Source of the DNA: Candidatus Uhrbacteria bacterium
Lineage (GTDB): Bacteria; Patescibacteriota; Patescibacteriia; 2-12-FULL-60-25
Direction of reading: 5' to 3'
NCBI GenBank assembly: GCA_016222815.1
Contig: JACRQE010000006.1
Coordinates: 62,001-126,000, forward strand
DNA: 64,000 nucleotides
Below the pieces are notes generated by a model. The model had not been told where the DNA came from. It did no database searches and saw only the letters and a program-made list of their open reading frames with translations. Both the position numbers and the translations under genes were made by a program. Below, in pieces: positions 1-10,222 of this stretch. Positions within the stretch are counted from its first letter, which is position 1. The number at the start of each line of letters is the position of its first letter.

Positions 1-528
1 CGAAGTGTCGAGCGATGAGAAAAGGTTGTGTGGACCAGCGATGGATTCAGCGATTTTGGCCGAGTAGCCGTCGCGGACCACGATGAGATCGCTGGCTTGC
101 AGGAATTTGCGGCAGGCTTTCTTAACTTCATCATCCTCCAGCGTGCCGAACGAGACGCCGACGGAAGCGGTAAAAGCTTCGGGATGTGCTGCTTTGATGC
201 GGCGGACGACCTCCAGACGCCAGGCGATGCTGTGGTAGGAATGCAGGACCGTGCCGCCGCCGGTGATGGAGCCTGCGAATTTTTTCAGGTAGAGATGGTC
301 GAACAGCCGTTTTTTCCAGCCGGGCGTGTCGAAGGAATAGAGCGATGAGAAGGGGAGGTCGTCTTTGCCTTGATAGCATGGGTATTTACCGAGATGGTAA
401 TAGGTCAGGTTTTCCAAGCCGTTCTGTTTTAGGAATTTGCGGAGCACGAATGCCATGGCCTCGTCGCCGAAGTCACCCTGGCCGACCCAGCCCATGCATA
501 ACACGTTGTTTCGGTTAGTATCAGGCAT
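1..528 (-). CDS. Polysaccharide pyruvyl transferase family protein (partial, runs off window start)
   Basis: Minus-strand reading from ATG at 528: MPDTNRNNVLCMGWVGQGDFGDEAMAFVLRKFLK...GSITGGGTVLHSYHS...ASVGVSFGTL; glycine-rich motifs typical of the family. Confidence 0.75.
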   Translation of the reverse strand, partial: MPDTNRNNVLCMGWVGQGDFGDEAMAFVLRKFLKQNGLENLTYYHLGKYPCYQGKDDLPFSSLYSFDTPGWKKRLFDHLYLKKFAGSITGGGTVLHSYHSIAWRLEVVRRIKAAHPEAFTASVGVSFGTLEDDEVKKACRKFLQASDLIVVRDGYSAKIAESIAGPHNLFSSLDTS

Positions 529-529
529 A

Positions 530-2038
530 TCAGTCGGCAAGGATTTCTTTTTTATATGTTTCCCACAACAAATCCATATCTTCTTTCGAGCCTTGGCCTT
601 CCAGCCAGGCCTGGTAATAGTCGACGTTGAATCCGGTGTCGTAAACCGCGGCGACGAAATTTTCCAAGCGGCGTTCATACTCGTCGGTACGGAGATCGAC
701 GGCCAAGATTTCCTTGATCTTTTCCGACAGTGTTGACATGTCGGTGTGCCTGAAGACGTTGGGCAGCAACAGCGTGGTGCCCAGACTGCCGAACTGGATC
801 GCCGGTTTGTGGTAATAGGCGGCTTCGGACAGGGTGGTGCTGTTGATGCTCATGAGCAGGTCTGCTTTCTTGATGGCAGTTTCGCTCGTGATCCTGTAAT
901 CGATCAGCTTCACGTTCGGCGTGCGCGAGATTTTTTCGTAGAAAGACGGAGTGCGCATGCCTACCATGGCGGGATGCTCCTTCACGATAAGCGTGTAGTC
1001 AGCCGGCAGAGCCATGGCGATGAGGCGGGCCATTTCGAGCTGGTTGCTGAAGAACGGAGCTATCACGTCGATGGAAGCTTCGGGCTGGAACTGGAGTGGG
1101 AAGAAAACACATTTGCCGACTTTGTCCAAAGGATAGTAGTCGAAACGCTGGGCGAACTTGCGGTATTTTTTTTCGGCATAGAAGTCGCGCAAGATGATGC
1201 GCGGAGGGCGATGGTCAGGGGTGATGCCTGTGCTCTTGAGGACATTGCGCCGCGGCTTGGTGTACCAGACCCAAATGTTACGGTACGGAGCAAGTTGGTG
1301 CCGCAATCTCCGATAAAGGGACTCCTTCTTCCCGGAATCGACCGCATAAGACGGTTTTTTGAATTCGCGGCGGAACTCTGCGATGTATGTCTTGGCTTTT
1401 TCTCGGTTGGGGCTGGCGGCGCCTTCGGCCAGCTCTTTGATGCGCTTGAACAGCGGACCTTCGTCATCGCGATAGCTGTAGCTGAACATGAAGTAATCCT
1501 TGACCTTGGTGTCGGTCACGCCGAGCATCCTGATGCCGCGGCTTTTGGCGAACAGGCCGAGCATGATCTGGGGGAGGGCAACGAAATTCGGACCGATGAT
1601 GACGTCAGGCCGGAATTTCTCGAACATGTCGTTGATATAAATGTAGACCGCCTTCACGAAATAGATGATTTCTTCGTCCGAGACGTTTTGCCGGTAAGCG
1701 TAATACCATTTTTCCCGGTAAGACCTGACGTGTTGGCGCAAGCTCATGACGATAGGCCAGACCGAATCGATGCCCAAGTCGTCGCAGACTTTCTTCAGGT
1801 CGACGTCGCGGCCGTCAAGGAATTTTTTCGGATCAGACATCACCTCGTCGTTGTTGAGGATGTATTCGTATTCCACGTCCTTCTGCGCCAGGACGAAATC
1901 ATGCGAGGTCCGCTTGAAAGTGATTGCGCCCAAAGCACAACCTTCGGCCGCAAGTTTTTTCGCCAGGAAGTGGCCGATGTTCATGCCCCAACTCCGTTGC
2001 TGCAGGATCAGGACGCGTTTGCCTTTCAGTTCATGCAT
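530..2038 (-). CDS. Capsule/surface polysaccharide biosynthesis protein (GT-B-like)
   Basis: 502 aa; C-terminal TLIVKEHPAM...LIDYRITSETAIKKADLLMSINSTTLSEAAYYHKPAIQFG resembles capsule synthesis proteins. Confidence 0.6.
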   Translation of the reverse strand: MHELKGKRVLILQQRSWGMNIGHFLAKKLAAEGCALGAITFKRTSHDFVLAQKDVEYEYILNNDEVMSDPKKFLDGRDVDLKKVCDDLGIDSVWPIVMSLRQHVRSYREKWYYAYRQNVSDEEIIYFVKAVYIYINDMFEKFRPDVIIGPNFVALPQIMLGLFAKSRGIRMLGVTDTKVKDYFMFSYSYRDDEGPLFKRIKELAEGAASPNREKAKTYIAEFRREFKKPSYAVDSGKKESLYRRLRHQLAPYRNIWVWYTKPRRNVLKSTGITPDHRPPRIILRDFYAEKKYRKFAQRFDYYPLDKVGKCVFFPLQFQPEASIDVIAPFFSNQLEMARLIAMALPADYTLIVKEHPAMVGMRTPSFYEKISRTPNVKLIDYRITSETAIKKADLLMSINSTTLSEAAYYHKPAIQFGSLGTTLLLPNVFRHTDMSTLSEKIKEILAVDLRTDEYERRLENFVAAVYDTGFNVDYYQAWLEGQGSKEDMDLLWETYKKEILAD

Positions 2039-2135
2039 ATTTGGTTGGTTTTGTATGAATTTAGCAGAGTCCTAGTGAACTTGCAAGATACTTATTGACA
2101 CCTTATGGCACTTAGAATACCATGGTTTTTAAGTT

Positions 2136-2384
2136 ATGGACAAAGAAATCCTACCAAACGCCGTCTATACCACCCAGGAAGCCCAAGACATTATGAAGAT
2201 AAGCAACAGCACCATCAAGAGGCTGTTGAAAAACGGGCTCATCAAAGCGAATAAAGTGGGACGGCAATACCGGATTTTGGGCAAGGAATTGCTCAAGTTG
2301 GTTTCGCCGCAGGCCGAGGAAAAAGCAGTAAAACAGTATCTGAACATCAAGGACAAGGTCGTGAAGGAGATCAATAAATGGTGA
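2136..2384 (+). CDS. Excisionase/MerR-like helix-turn-helix DNA-binding protein
   Basis: 82 aa; YTTQEAQDIMKISNSTIKRLLKNGLIKANKVGRQYRILGKEL. Confidence 0.75.
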   Translation: MDKEILPNAVYTTQEAQDIMKISNSTIKRLLKNGLIKANKVGRQYRILGKELLKLVSPQAEEKAVKQYLNIKDKVVKEINKW

Positions 2385-2388
2385 ATCT

Positions 2389-4179
2389 ATGGCGAATATC
2401 TTCACTGGCATAGTCAGCAAATACAGGATATTCGGTAGGGCTTTCGGGGACTACACGAAAGCAACGGTGGTCTTGATTGCGCTCGGTTTTTTGGGAGGTT
2501 TGTTCGAGGGCATCGGGGCGAATTCCATCATCCCGCTGTTTTCTATCCTGACCAACAAAACGGCGGACGGGCAGCAAGACACGATCACCAGGTTCCTGGC
2601 CCAAGCGTTCGATTTCTTCCATCTTGAATTCAGCCTGGCCAGCTTGCTCGTGCTGATCGTCGGGCTTTTCGTGCTGAGGTCAATCACCTTGGTGGTCAGC
2701 AGCCTGATAAAAATCCAAATCACGACTAAATACGAGAAGGATATCAGGGTGAGGTTGCTCAAAGCGTTCATCAAGGCCGATTGGCCATTCCTGATAGACC
2801 AGAAGCTGGGGCATCTAGAGACGCTGCTTTTGACCAACGTCAGGAACGCCAGCCTGGTGCTAGAGCATTTCTGCATGGTATTCGTCACGGTCGCCAGCCT
2901 GTTGGTCTATTTGGTCGTAGCCTTCAATATCTCAGCCACCATCACCCTGTTGACCATGGGCGTGGGCGCGGTCGTGTTCATTTTCTTTAAGCCGCTCCTG
3001 GGGGGCTCGAAGAAGTTTTCGTACAACATCGAGATCATCAACAAACAGATAGCGCATTTCCTGAACGAAAGCATCTACGGATTGAAGACCATCAAGATCA
3101 TGCATGTCGGCGCGACCATCTCTAAACTCGGCGACAAATATTTCGAGAGTCTGCGGAAGGAGTCGGTCAAGATTGCCATGCTCCGTTCGGTCGGGGACGC
3201 GCTGCTCCAGCCCATCGGCGTGATTTTCATCTGCGTGCTGTTCGCGATCTCATACAAAGCCACGGCGTTCCAGATCGGATCGTTCGCGGCGGTCATCTAT
3301 CTGGTCCAAAGGATTTTCATTTTTTTGCAGCAAGCGTTGGCCAGCATGCGCGCCATCAACGAATACTCGCCGTATTTGACGGCCATCTTGAGGATGGAAG
3401 AAGACGTCGCGAAGTCCAAGGAAGAAGACGGCGGGAAGGACGCTTTCAGTTTCGGACGCAGCCTTGAGTTCAAAAACGTGAGTTTCGGCTACCAAGCGGA
3501 AAAACTGATACTCGACGGCGTCAGTTTCGAGGTGAAGAAAGGCGAAACCGTCGGGTTGATCGGACCGTCGGGAGCGGGCAAGACCACGGTCGTGGATCTG
3601 TGCCTGCGTCTGTTCAAACCAAACGAGGGGGTCGTGGCGATAGACGGAAAGGATGTAAAAACGATCAAGCTGGAAGAATGGCGCGACAACATCGGTTATG
3701 TCTCGCAGGATATTTTCCTGATGAACGATACGATAGAAGCCAACATCAGGTTCTATGACGAGGATGTGACCGAGGCGGACATGGTCGAGGCGGCGAAAAA
3801 GGCGAATATCCACGAGTTCATCGAATCTTTGCCGAACAAATACGCGACAGTCATAGGCGAAAGAGGCGTCCTGCTTTCGGCCGGCCAAAGGCAGAGGATT
3901 ATCATCGCCAGGATCTTGGCGCGTTCACCTCAGATATTGATCCTCGATGAAGCCACGAGCGCCTTGGACAATGAATCGGAAATGCAGATCCAGGAAGTCA
4001 TGGAAAACCTGAAGGGTAAAATCACGGTCCTCATCATAGCCCACCGGCTCACGACCATCATGCATGCCGACAGGTTGATGGTCCTGGAGGGCGGCAAAAT
4101 CATCGAAGAAGGAAGACCGGATGAGCTGTTGGCGAACAAAGACTCATATTTCCATAAGGTGAGCAACATCCGGAAGTGA
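2389..4179 (+). CDS. ABC transporter, fused permease/ATPase (exporter type)
   Basis: TM N-terminus; Walker A GPSGAGKTT, signature LSAGQRQR, Walker B ILILDEATSALD. Confidence 0.93.
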   Translation: MANIFTGIVSKYRIFGRAFGDYTKATVVLIALGFLGGLFEGIGANSIIPLFSILTNKTADGQQDTITRFLAQAFDFFHLEFSLASLLVLIVGLFVLRSITLVVSSLIKIQITTKYEKDIRVRLLKAFIKADWPFLIDQKLGHLETLLLTNVRNASLVLEHFCMVFVTVASLLVYLVVAFNISATITLLTMGVGAVVFIFFKPLLGGSKKFSYNIEIINKQIAHFLNESIYGLKTIKIMHVGATISKLGDKYFESLRKESVKIAMLRSVGDALLQPIGVIFICVLFAISYKATAFQIGSFAAVIYLVQRIFIFLQQALASMRAINEYSPYLTAILRMEEDVAKSKEEDGGKDAFSFGRSLEFKNVSFGYQAEKLILDGVSFEVKKGETVGLIGPSGAGKTTVVDLCLRLFKPNEGVVAIDGKDVKTIKLEEWRDNIGYVSQDIFLMNDTIEANIRFYDEDVTEADMVEAAKKANIHEFIESLPNKYATVIGERGVLLSAGQRQRIIIARILARSPQILILDEATSALDNESEMQIQEVMENLKGKITVLIIAHRLTTIMHADRLMVLEGGKIIEEGRPDELLANKDSYFHKVSNIRK

Positions 4180-4180
4180 T

Positions 4181-5266
4181 ATGGAACAGATTTTGCGCAA
4201 AGCGGATTCGCCGGAACTGTTCTGGGAAGCGTGGGAAAGCTGCCTCGAACAGACACAGGCCGGACCTCGTTACACGCGACTGAACATCGAGTGGGGTTTG
4301 GACATCTCGCAAAGCCGCGGACTTTTGGTGAGCGACGAAAGTTTCGTGTACCTGAACGACGGCAAACCGGCGGCCGCAGTACTCCTCCCGATAGAGAAGA
4401 AAGATGAAATCGTCCAGATAAGCTGGGTCGGAGGATTCGTGTACGCGCCGATTTTTGTCGATCGTTCGTTGATGAAAAAGGTGTATGCCCAGATAGACGA
4501 AATCGCCAAGACGGCCAAGGCAGAGAAGATTTCGTTCAGCATAGACCCTTTTTTCCAGGAGAAGATAAACTATCTCCAGAAATACGATTACATGGATGCA
4601 TCGGCGATAAATTATCTGATCGATTTGAGCCTGCCGGGCGACTTGTTGCAGCATTGCCGCAAAGGCCACCGGTGCGACATGAAGAAGATATTGCATGACC
4701 CTAAGACATCCCTGTTTTGCCTGGAAGCCGCCGATGACGCGCTGAGCCACCACCTGGAATACATGGAGATGCACCACAGATGTTCCGGCAGGGTGACGCG
4801 TCCCAAGTCCACTTTCGACAAACAGTACGAACAGCTCCAAAACGGCGAAGCCTGCCTGTGCGGGCTGAAGATCGACGGCCGCGATGCGGCTTACGCCTAC
4901 TTCCAATATAAACACGATAAGGCGATATATGCCTCGGGCGCGGATGAGCCTGATTTCGCCGGTCTGCCCCTGTACCACGCGCTGATTTACACGGCCATGA
5001 ACCATCTGCGCGATAAGGGCATAAAGACCGTGGATCCGGGCCAGCCGTCAGGTCCAAGCATGCAGTTCGGCTACTATCCGGACGCCAAACAGATGAATAT
5101 CGCGTTGTTCAAGAGGGGATTCGGAGGAGAATACTCATCGAACTTCAGGGGGACGAAATATTTCACGGAAAGGGCCTTCAACGCGGATGCGGAAACGTTC
5201 CGGGAGAATTACGCCAGACATATTCGCGAGAAAGCGGACAAACCTGCTTTGACAAACATTAACTGA
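4181..5266 (+). CDS. FemAB/GNAT-like peptidoglycan-bridge-type acyltransferase
   Basis: 361 aa; C-terminal AAYAYFQYKHDKAIYASGADEPDFAGLPLYHALIYTAMNHLRDKGIKTVDPG pattern. Confidence 0.6.
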   Translation: MEQILRKADSPELFWEAWESCLEQTQAGPRYTRLNIEWGLDISQSRGLLVSDESFVYLNDGKPAAAVLLPIEKKDEIVQISWVGGFVYAPIFVDRSLMKKVYAQIDEIAKTAKAEKISFSIDPFFQEKINYLQKYDYMDASAINYLIDLSLPGDLLQHCRKGHRCDMKKILHDPKTSLFCLEAADDALSHHLEYMEMHHRCSGRVTRPKSTFDKQYEQLQNGEACLCGLKIDGRDAAYAYFQYKHDKAIYASGADEPDFAGLPLYHALIYTAMNHLRDKGIKTVDPGQPSGPSMQFGYYPDAKQMNIALFKRGFGGEYSSNFRGTKYFTERAFNADAETFRENYARHIREKADKPALTNIN

Positions 5267-5280
5267 TTATCGAATATATT
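5249..5280 (+). promoter_or_regulatory. Possible sigma70-like promoter before the dehydratase gene
   Basis: TTGACA (5249) and TATATT/AATATA near 5273-5280, spacing 18-20. Confidence 0.35.
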
Positions 5281-5286
5281 AAACCT

Positions 5287-6276
5287 ATGAACTTAGACTT
5301 TCTGAAAGGAAAAAGCGTGCTTGTGACGGGCGGTACTGGATCTTTCGGCCAGCGTTGCATCCGGACCTTGCTGGAGAATTCTGATGCCCGAAGGGTCATC
5401 GTGTTCAGCCGCGACGAACTCAAGCAGTCGCAGATGTTGACGACGTTCGCGAAGTACGAGGATCGCCTGCGGTTCTTTTTGGGCGATGTGCGTGATTTAG
5501 CGCGGCTCAACCGGGCGTTCAATGGCGTCGATATCGTCATTCATGCAGCGGCGCTCAAGCAGGTCCCACCGCTGGAATACAACCCGTCTGAAGCCATCCA
5601 GACGAACATCATCGGCACCCAGAACGTGGTCGACGCGGCCATAGACCAGGGCGTGGAGAAGGTGATGCTCATTTCGACCGACAAGGCGGCCAACCCGGCT
5701 AACCTGTACGGGGCGACCAAGCTTTGCGCAGAGCGTTCATGTATCAGCAGCAACTTTTACGCCGGTGGCAAGACCAGGCTTAGTGCGGTGCGTTACGGCA
5801 ATGTTTTGGGCAGCCGCGGCAGTCTCCTCAAATTAGTCGAGGAACAGCGCAAGACGGGTGTGGTGCTGTTGACGCACGAAGAAATGACGCGTTTCTGGAT
5901 CACTTTAGACCAGGGAGTGGAGCTTGTGCTCAACGGCTTGGAGCGGATGAAGGGCGGCGAGATATTCATCCCAAAGATACCGAGCATGCGAGTCGGCGAT
6001 CTGCTTAAGGCCTTGGCACCGGAATGCGAACTGAAAGTCATCGGCATCCGGCCGGGTGAGAAGCTGCATGAAGTTTTGGTGACTCCGGAGGAGGCGCGGC
6101 ATACGGTCGAGCTCGAAGATGTGTACGTCATTTTTCCGGAATTCTCTTTCGGCAGGGACTTGGTCAGCCACCTGAACGGAAAATCCCTTGAAGACGGTTT
6201 CGCTTTCACGAGCGACAAGAACACCGATTGGCTGGATGAGGCCGGTCTGAAGAAGCTGCTCGACAGCTTGAAATAA
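5287..6276 (+). CDS. UDP-GlcNAc 4,6-dehydratase-like (PseB/CapD/FlaA1-type SDR)
   Basis: VLVTGGTGSFGQRCI, AALKQVPPLEYNPSEAIQTNIIGTQNV, MLISTDKAANPANLYGATK. Confidence 0.88.
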   Translation: MNLDFLKGKSVLVTGGTGSFGQRCIRTLLENSDARRVIVFSRDELKQSQMLTTFAKYEDRLRFFLGDVRDLARLNRAFNGVDIVIHAAALKQVPPLEYNPSEAIQTNIIGTQNVVDAAIDQGVEKVMLISTDKAANPANLYGATKLCAERSCISSNFYAGGKTRLSAVRYGNVLGSRGSLLKLVEEQRKTGVVLLTHEEMTRFWITLDQGVELVLNGLERMKGGEIFIPKIPSMRVGDLLKALAPECELKVIGIRPGEKLHEVLVTPEEARHTVELEDVYVIFPEFSFGRDLVSHLNGKSLEDGFAFTSDKNTDWLDEAGLKKLLDSLK

Positions 6277-6277
6277 T

Positions 6278-7159
6278 ATGGAATCGGCCACTGCCTCGAA
6301 AGGGAAGAAGATCCTGGTCACAGGCAGTAACGGCCTTTTGGGTTCCACGCTGGTCAGGGTTTTGGAGGAAAAAGGCCATAAGATTTTGGAGTTCCAGGGT
6401 GATATCGCTGATGCGGCCAATGTACAGAAACACGCAGAGGATATCGGTCCGGAAGACTGGATTATCCACACGGCGGCTTTGACCGACGTGAACATGTGCG
6501 AGAAAGACCGCGATCTCTGCCATGGTGTGAACGTTGAAGGGACGCGGAATGTCGTGGATTTGGCGCGATCATGCGTAGCAAAGTTGATATATATTTCGAC
6601 GGTCTCGGTTTTTTCCGGAGAAGAAGGGGATTATAAGGAAGGCGATTTGCCGTACCCCAAGAATTATTACAACCTCTCGAAATACCTAGGCGAAATCGCG
6701 GTGTCCGCTTATCCGAAATCGACGATCCTGCGCATCAACCTCATCGGCTTGCATCCTGACGGTTCGCGCGGACAGAATTTCTTGGAATGGCTGTACGACT
6801 CGATCGAGCAGAACAAAGACACGAACCTGTTCACGGACGTGCGGATCAATCCGTTGTCGAATTGGACGTTGGCCGAAATCATCACCAGAATCATGGATAC
6901 GGACGTCAAAGAACGGGTGTTGCATCTGGGCAGCCGCGACGTGCTATCCAAGGCAGAAGTCGCGCAGTTTCTGCTCACCAGGTTACCGGGATATTCGGGC
7001 AAAGCGACTTTGATGAGCGTGGACGAGGTGTCCAAGGCGGCATTCAGGCCGAAAGAGATTTGGTTGAACGTCGAAAAGGCGCAAAACGTCCTCGGCATGG
7101 AATTCCCGACGCTGGAGCAGGAGATCGAAAAAATATTCAACTCGAAGCCAATCAAATAA
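6278..7159 (+). CDS. dTDP-4-dehydrorhamnose reductase-like SDR (RmlD family)
   Basis: ILVTGSNGLLGSTLVRVLEEKGH, HTAALTDVNMCE, YYNLSKYLGE. Confidence 0.8.
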   Translation: MESATASKGKKILVTGSNGLLGSTLVRVLEEKGHKILEFQGDIADAANVQKHAEDIGPEDWIIHTAALTDVNMCEKDRDLCHGVNVEGTRNVVDLARSCVAKLIYISTVSVFSGEEGDYKEGDLPYPKNYYNLSKYLGEIAVSAYPKSTILRINLIGLHPDGSRGQNFLEWLYDSIEQNKDTNLFTDVRINPLSNWTLAEIITRIMDTDVKERVLHLGSRDVLSKAEVAQFLLTRLPGYSGKATLMSVDEVSKAAFRPKEIWLNVEKAQNVLGMEFPTLEQEIEKIFNSKPIK

Positions 7160-7163
7160 TTTT

Positions 7164-8246
7164 ATGCCAGAAATGAAAATCGGTTCCAAAATGATCGGTC
7201 CCGGCCTGCCGACTTATACCATAGCCGAGGTCGGATCGAATTTCGACCATGACCTCCAGCGCGCCAAAGATTTGGCTAAGCTCGCGAAGGAATGCGGTGC
7301 GGACGCGTACAAAATCCAGAACTTCAAGGCGCCGAAGATCGTGTCGGACGTCGGGTTCAAAGGCTTGCAAGTCGCTTTCCAGGCCAAGTGGGACAAACCG
7401 GTGACCGAGGTCTATCGCGCCGCCGAATTCCCGCGGGATTGGCTGCAGGAGATCTCCGATTACTGCAAAGAGATCGGCATCGACTTCTTCTCCAGCCCGT
7501 ACGACACAGAGGCCGTGGACCAGCTTGAGAAACTCGGAGTGCCGGCACATAAGATTGGATCAGGCGAAATCGACAACCTGGAGTTCCTGCAATACGTGGC
7601 CAAGACCGGAAAACCGGTCATCTTGGGCTGCGGAGCGGCGACCATGGAAGAGATCGAGGCGGCAGTCAAGGCCATGCGCGAAGTCGGCAACAACCAGATT
7701 GTCCTGCTCCAATGCGTGACCAACTATCCGTCACCCATGGCCGACGCCAATATCCGAGCCATGCTGACGCTGAAGGAGAAGTTCGACGTCGAAGTCGGCT
7801 ACTCGGACCATACTATCGGCGTCGAAGGCGGTTCAGACGATCCTCTCGGCGGGTTGACCGTGCCCATCGCCTCGGTGGCGCTCGGGGCGCGCATCATCGA
7901 AAAACATTTCACGGACGACAGGACGCGCAAGGGGCCGGACCATCCGTTCGCCATGGAAGCGCCGATGTTCAAGAAGATGGTCGAAGGGATCCACGCACTG
8001 GAGAAAGCTCTGGGCGACGGCAACAAGAAAGTCGAACCGTCGGAAAAAGATACGGTTGTCATCCAGCGCCGCGGTATCTATGCGATGCGCGACATCAATC
8101 CGGGAGAGAGTATCACGCATGAGATGGTCGAGTTCCTGCGTCCGGCGGTCGGTCTGCGTCCGCCGGCTCTGCCCGGTATCTTGGGAAAGACCGTGAACAA
8201 AACCATCAAAGCAGGGGAGCCGCTCAAACAAGATGACATCGCCTGA
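7164..8246 (+). CDS. N-acetylneuraminate synthase (NeuB) family with SAF domain
   Basis: YTIAEVGSNFDHDLQRAKDLAKLAKECGADAYKIQ, GYSDHTIG, IIEKHFTDDRTRKGPDHPFAMEA; SAF-like C-terminus. Confidence 0.9.
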   Translation: MPEMKIGSKMIGPGLPTYTIAEVGSNFDHDLQRAKDLAKLAKECGADAYKIQNFKAPKIVSDVGFKGLQVAFQAKWDKPVTEVYRAAEFPRDWLQEISDYCKEIGIDFFSSPYDTEAVDQLEKLGVPAHKIGSGEIDNLEFLQYVAKTGKPVILGCGAATMEEIEAAVKAMREVGNNQIVLLQCVTNYPSPMADANIRAMLTLKEKFDVEVGYSDHTIGVEGGSDDPLGGLTVPIASVALGARIIEKHFTDDRTRKGPDHPFAMEAPMFKKMVEGIHALEKALGDGNKKVEPSEKDTVVIQRRGIYAMRDINPGESITHEMVEFLRPAVGLRPPALPGILGKTVNKTIKAGEPLKQDDIA

Positions 8247-8916
8247 CACAAAAGTCGTGGCCGTGATCCCGGCGTATAACGAGGGACGGACCATCGCGAA
8301 AGTGATCCAGGGCGTGCGCCAGGTGGTGGACGAGGTGGTTGTCGTGGATGATTGCTCGAAAGACGATACCGGCGTCCAAGCATCTTCAGCCGGCGCGCAT
8401 GTCATGCGCCACGAAACCAACGGCGGGTACGACAAATCTATCGACGACGGATTCAAGGAAGCGGCGAAACTCGGTGCAGGAATAATCGTAACCTGCGACG
8501 CGGACGGACAGCACCGGCCCGAAGACATCACGAAAGTCCTGGAACCTATCTTGAAGGGCGAAGCAGATGTAGTTGCGGGACAGCGGGATAAGACGACGCG
8601 TCTCGGAGAAAAGATTTTCGCGGTCTATACACGTTATCGTTTCGGGCTGCGTGATCCGCTCTGCGGACTAAAAGCTTACCGGCGCGAGGTGTACGATAAG
8701 GTCGGCCATTTCGATACGCTTGGTTCAATTGGGACCCAGCTCCTGGCTGAAGCTTGGAAGAACGGTTACCGCGTTGCGACGGTGCCGGTGATTATCTTGC
8801 CGCGTCCGGACGAGTCGCGGTTCTATGCCAAGCTGTTCCGGGCGAACGTCAAAATCCTGAAAGCTATGTTTAAAATAATCAGACTCACACTATGGAAAAC
8901 CAAGAAACAGGTTTGA
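8233..8916 (+). CDS. Glycosyltransferase family 2
   Basis: VIPAYNEGRTIAKVIQGV, VVVDDCSKDDT, VTCDADGQHRPED. Confidence 0.9.
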   Translation: MTSPDTKVVAVIPAYNEGRTIAKVIQGVRQVVDEVVVVDDCSKDDTGVQASSAGAHVMRHETNGGYDKSIDDGFKEAAKLGAGIIVTCDADGQHRPEDITKVLEPILKGEADVVAGQRDKTTRLGEKIFAVYTRYRFGLRDPLCGLKAYRREVYDKVGHFDTLGSIGTQLLAEAWKNGYRVATVPVIILPRPDESRFYAKLFRANVKILKAMFKIIRLTLWKTKKQV

Positions 8917-10220
8917 GCAAAAGTTTAGCTTTGTGGAAACGGGCGAAGGAACGGATTCCGGGCGGCAGCCAACTTCTGTCGAAACGTTCGGAGATGTTTT
9001 TGCCTGACCAATGGCCTTCGTTTTACCAAAAGGCGAAGGGCGTCGAGGTGTGGGATTTGGATGGGAAGAAATACATCGACATGTCGCTCATGGGCGTGGG
9101 CAGCTGCATTTTGGGTTATGCGGATGAAGATGTGAACCGCGCAGTGTCTTCAGCCGTCGAGCAAGGTTCGATGTGCACTTTGAATGCGCCGGAAGAAGTC
9201 GAACTGGCGGACGTCTTGTGCGGACTCCATCCGTGGGCGAGCATGGTTCGCTACGCCAGGACTGGCGGCGAATCCATGGCTATTGCGATCCGTATCGCCC
9301 GCGCCTATTCAGGCAAAGACAAGATCGCTTTCTGCGGTTACCACGGCTGGTCGGATTGGTATCTTGCGACCAACATCGGCGGCGAAAGGATGACCGGGCA
9401 CATGCTGACGGGCTTGGAACCCAAGGGCGTGCCGGCGGGGTTGGAGAACACGATGTTCCCGTTTATGTACAACAAAATCGAAGAGCTGGAGAAGATCGTG
9501 GCTGAACATCCGGACCTCGGCGTGATCGTCATGGAGCCGTTCAAGCACAAAGAACCGGAAGCCGGCTTCCTGGAGAAAGTGCGGGCCATCGCGGACAAAA
9601 TCGGCGCGGTACTGGTATTCGACGAAATTTCGATCGGCTGGCGTTTGACGCTTGGCGGTTCGCATCTCCATTATGGCGTGACGCCGGACATCGCGGTTTT
9701 CGCCAAAGCCATGAGCAACGGTTATCCGATGGCGGCCATCATGGGCAAGCGCGATGTCATGCAGGCGGCGCAGGGGACATTCATCAGCAGCACGTACTGG
9801 ACCGAGCGCATCGGCCCGACCGCGGCTTTGGCGTGCATCAAAAAGATGAAAGCCACGGATACGGCGGCGCACCTCAAGAAGATCGGCCGTCTGGTCTGGG
9901 ACGGCTGGAAGGAATTGTCGGTGAAGCACGGCATCAAGCTCAACATCCTCGGACCTGAATCCATGGTCACGTGTAGTTTCGATTACGGCGACAAGAACCT
10001 GCCGATCAAGACATTGTTCACCCAGCTCATGCTGGAGCGCGGCTACCTCGAAGCGTGCGTCGTGTATGTGAGCTTGGCGCACCAGGAACAGCATGTGAAG
10101 GATTACCTGGCGGCCGTGGACGAGGCATACGGAATCTTGGCCAAAGCCATCAGCGAAAACAACGTCGAGAATCTGCTTAAAGGCCCGGTGGCCCACGGAG
10201 GTTTCCTGAGATTGAACTGA
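8892..10220 (+). CDS. Class III aminotransferase, glutamate-1-semialdehyde aminomutase-like
   Basis: RIPGGSQLLSKR, VRYARTGGESMAIAIRIARAYSGKDKIAFCGYHGWSDWY, VFDEISIGWR, FAKAMSNGYPMAAIMG. Confidence 0.85.
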   Translation: MENQETGLSKSLALWKRAKERIPGGSQLLSKRSEMFLPDQWPSFYQKAKGVEVWDLDGKKYIDMSLMGVGSCILGYADEDVNRAVSSAVEQGSMCTLNAPEEVELADVLCGLHPWASMVRYARTGGESMAIAIRIARAYSGKDKIAFCGYHGWSDWYLATNIGGERMTGHMLTGLEPKGVPAGLENTMFPFMYNKIEELEKIVAEHPDLGVIVMEPFKHKEPEAGFLEKVRAIADKIGAVLVFDEISIGWRLTLGGSHLHYGVTPDIAVFAKAMSNGYPMAAIMGKRDVMQAAQGTFISSTYWTERIGPTAALACIKKMKATDTAAHLKKIGRLVWDGWKELSVKHGIKLNILGPESMVTCSFDYGDKNLPIKTLFTQLMLERGYLEACVVYVSLAHQEQHVKDYLAAVDEAYGILAKAISENNVENLLKGPVAHGGFLRLN

Positions 10221-10222
10221 AC

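Noticed and set aside
746-2098. 450-aa plus-strand ORF opposite the 530..2038 gene
   Set aside because: Antisense shadow ORF of a better-supported gene; composition typical of reverse reading (His/Arg/Phe/Asp-rich) and no recognisable motifs.
2136-2384. Excisionase-like HTH gene as evidence of an integrated mobile element
   Set aside because: No integrase, att repeats or other mobile genes nearby; such small HTH proteins are common as regulators.
9309-10196. 295-aa minus-strand ORF inside the aminotransferase gene
   Set aside because: Antisense to a strongly recognisable class III aminotransferase.
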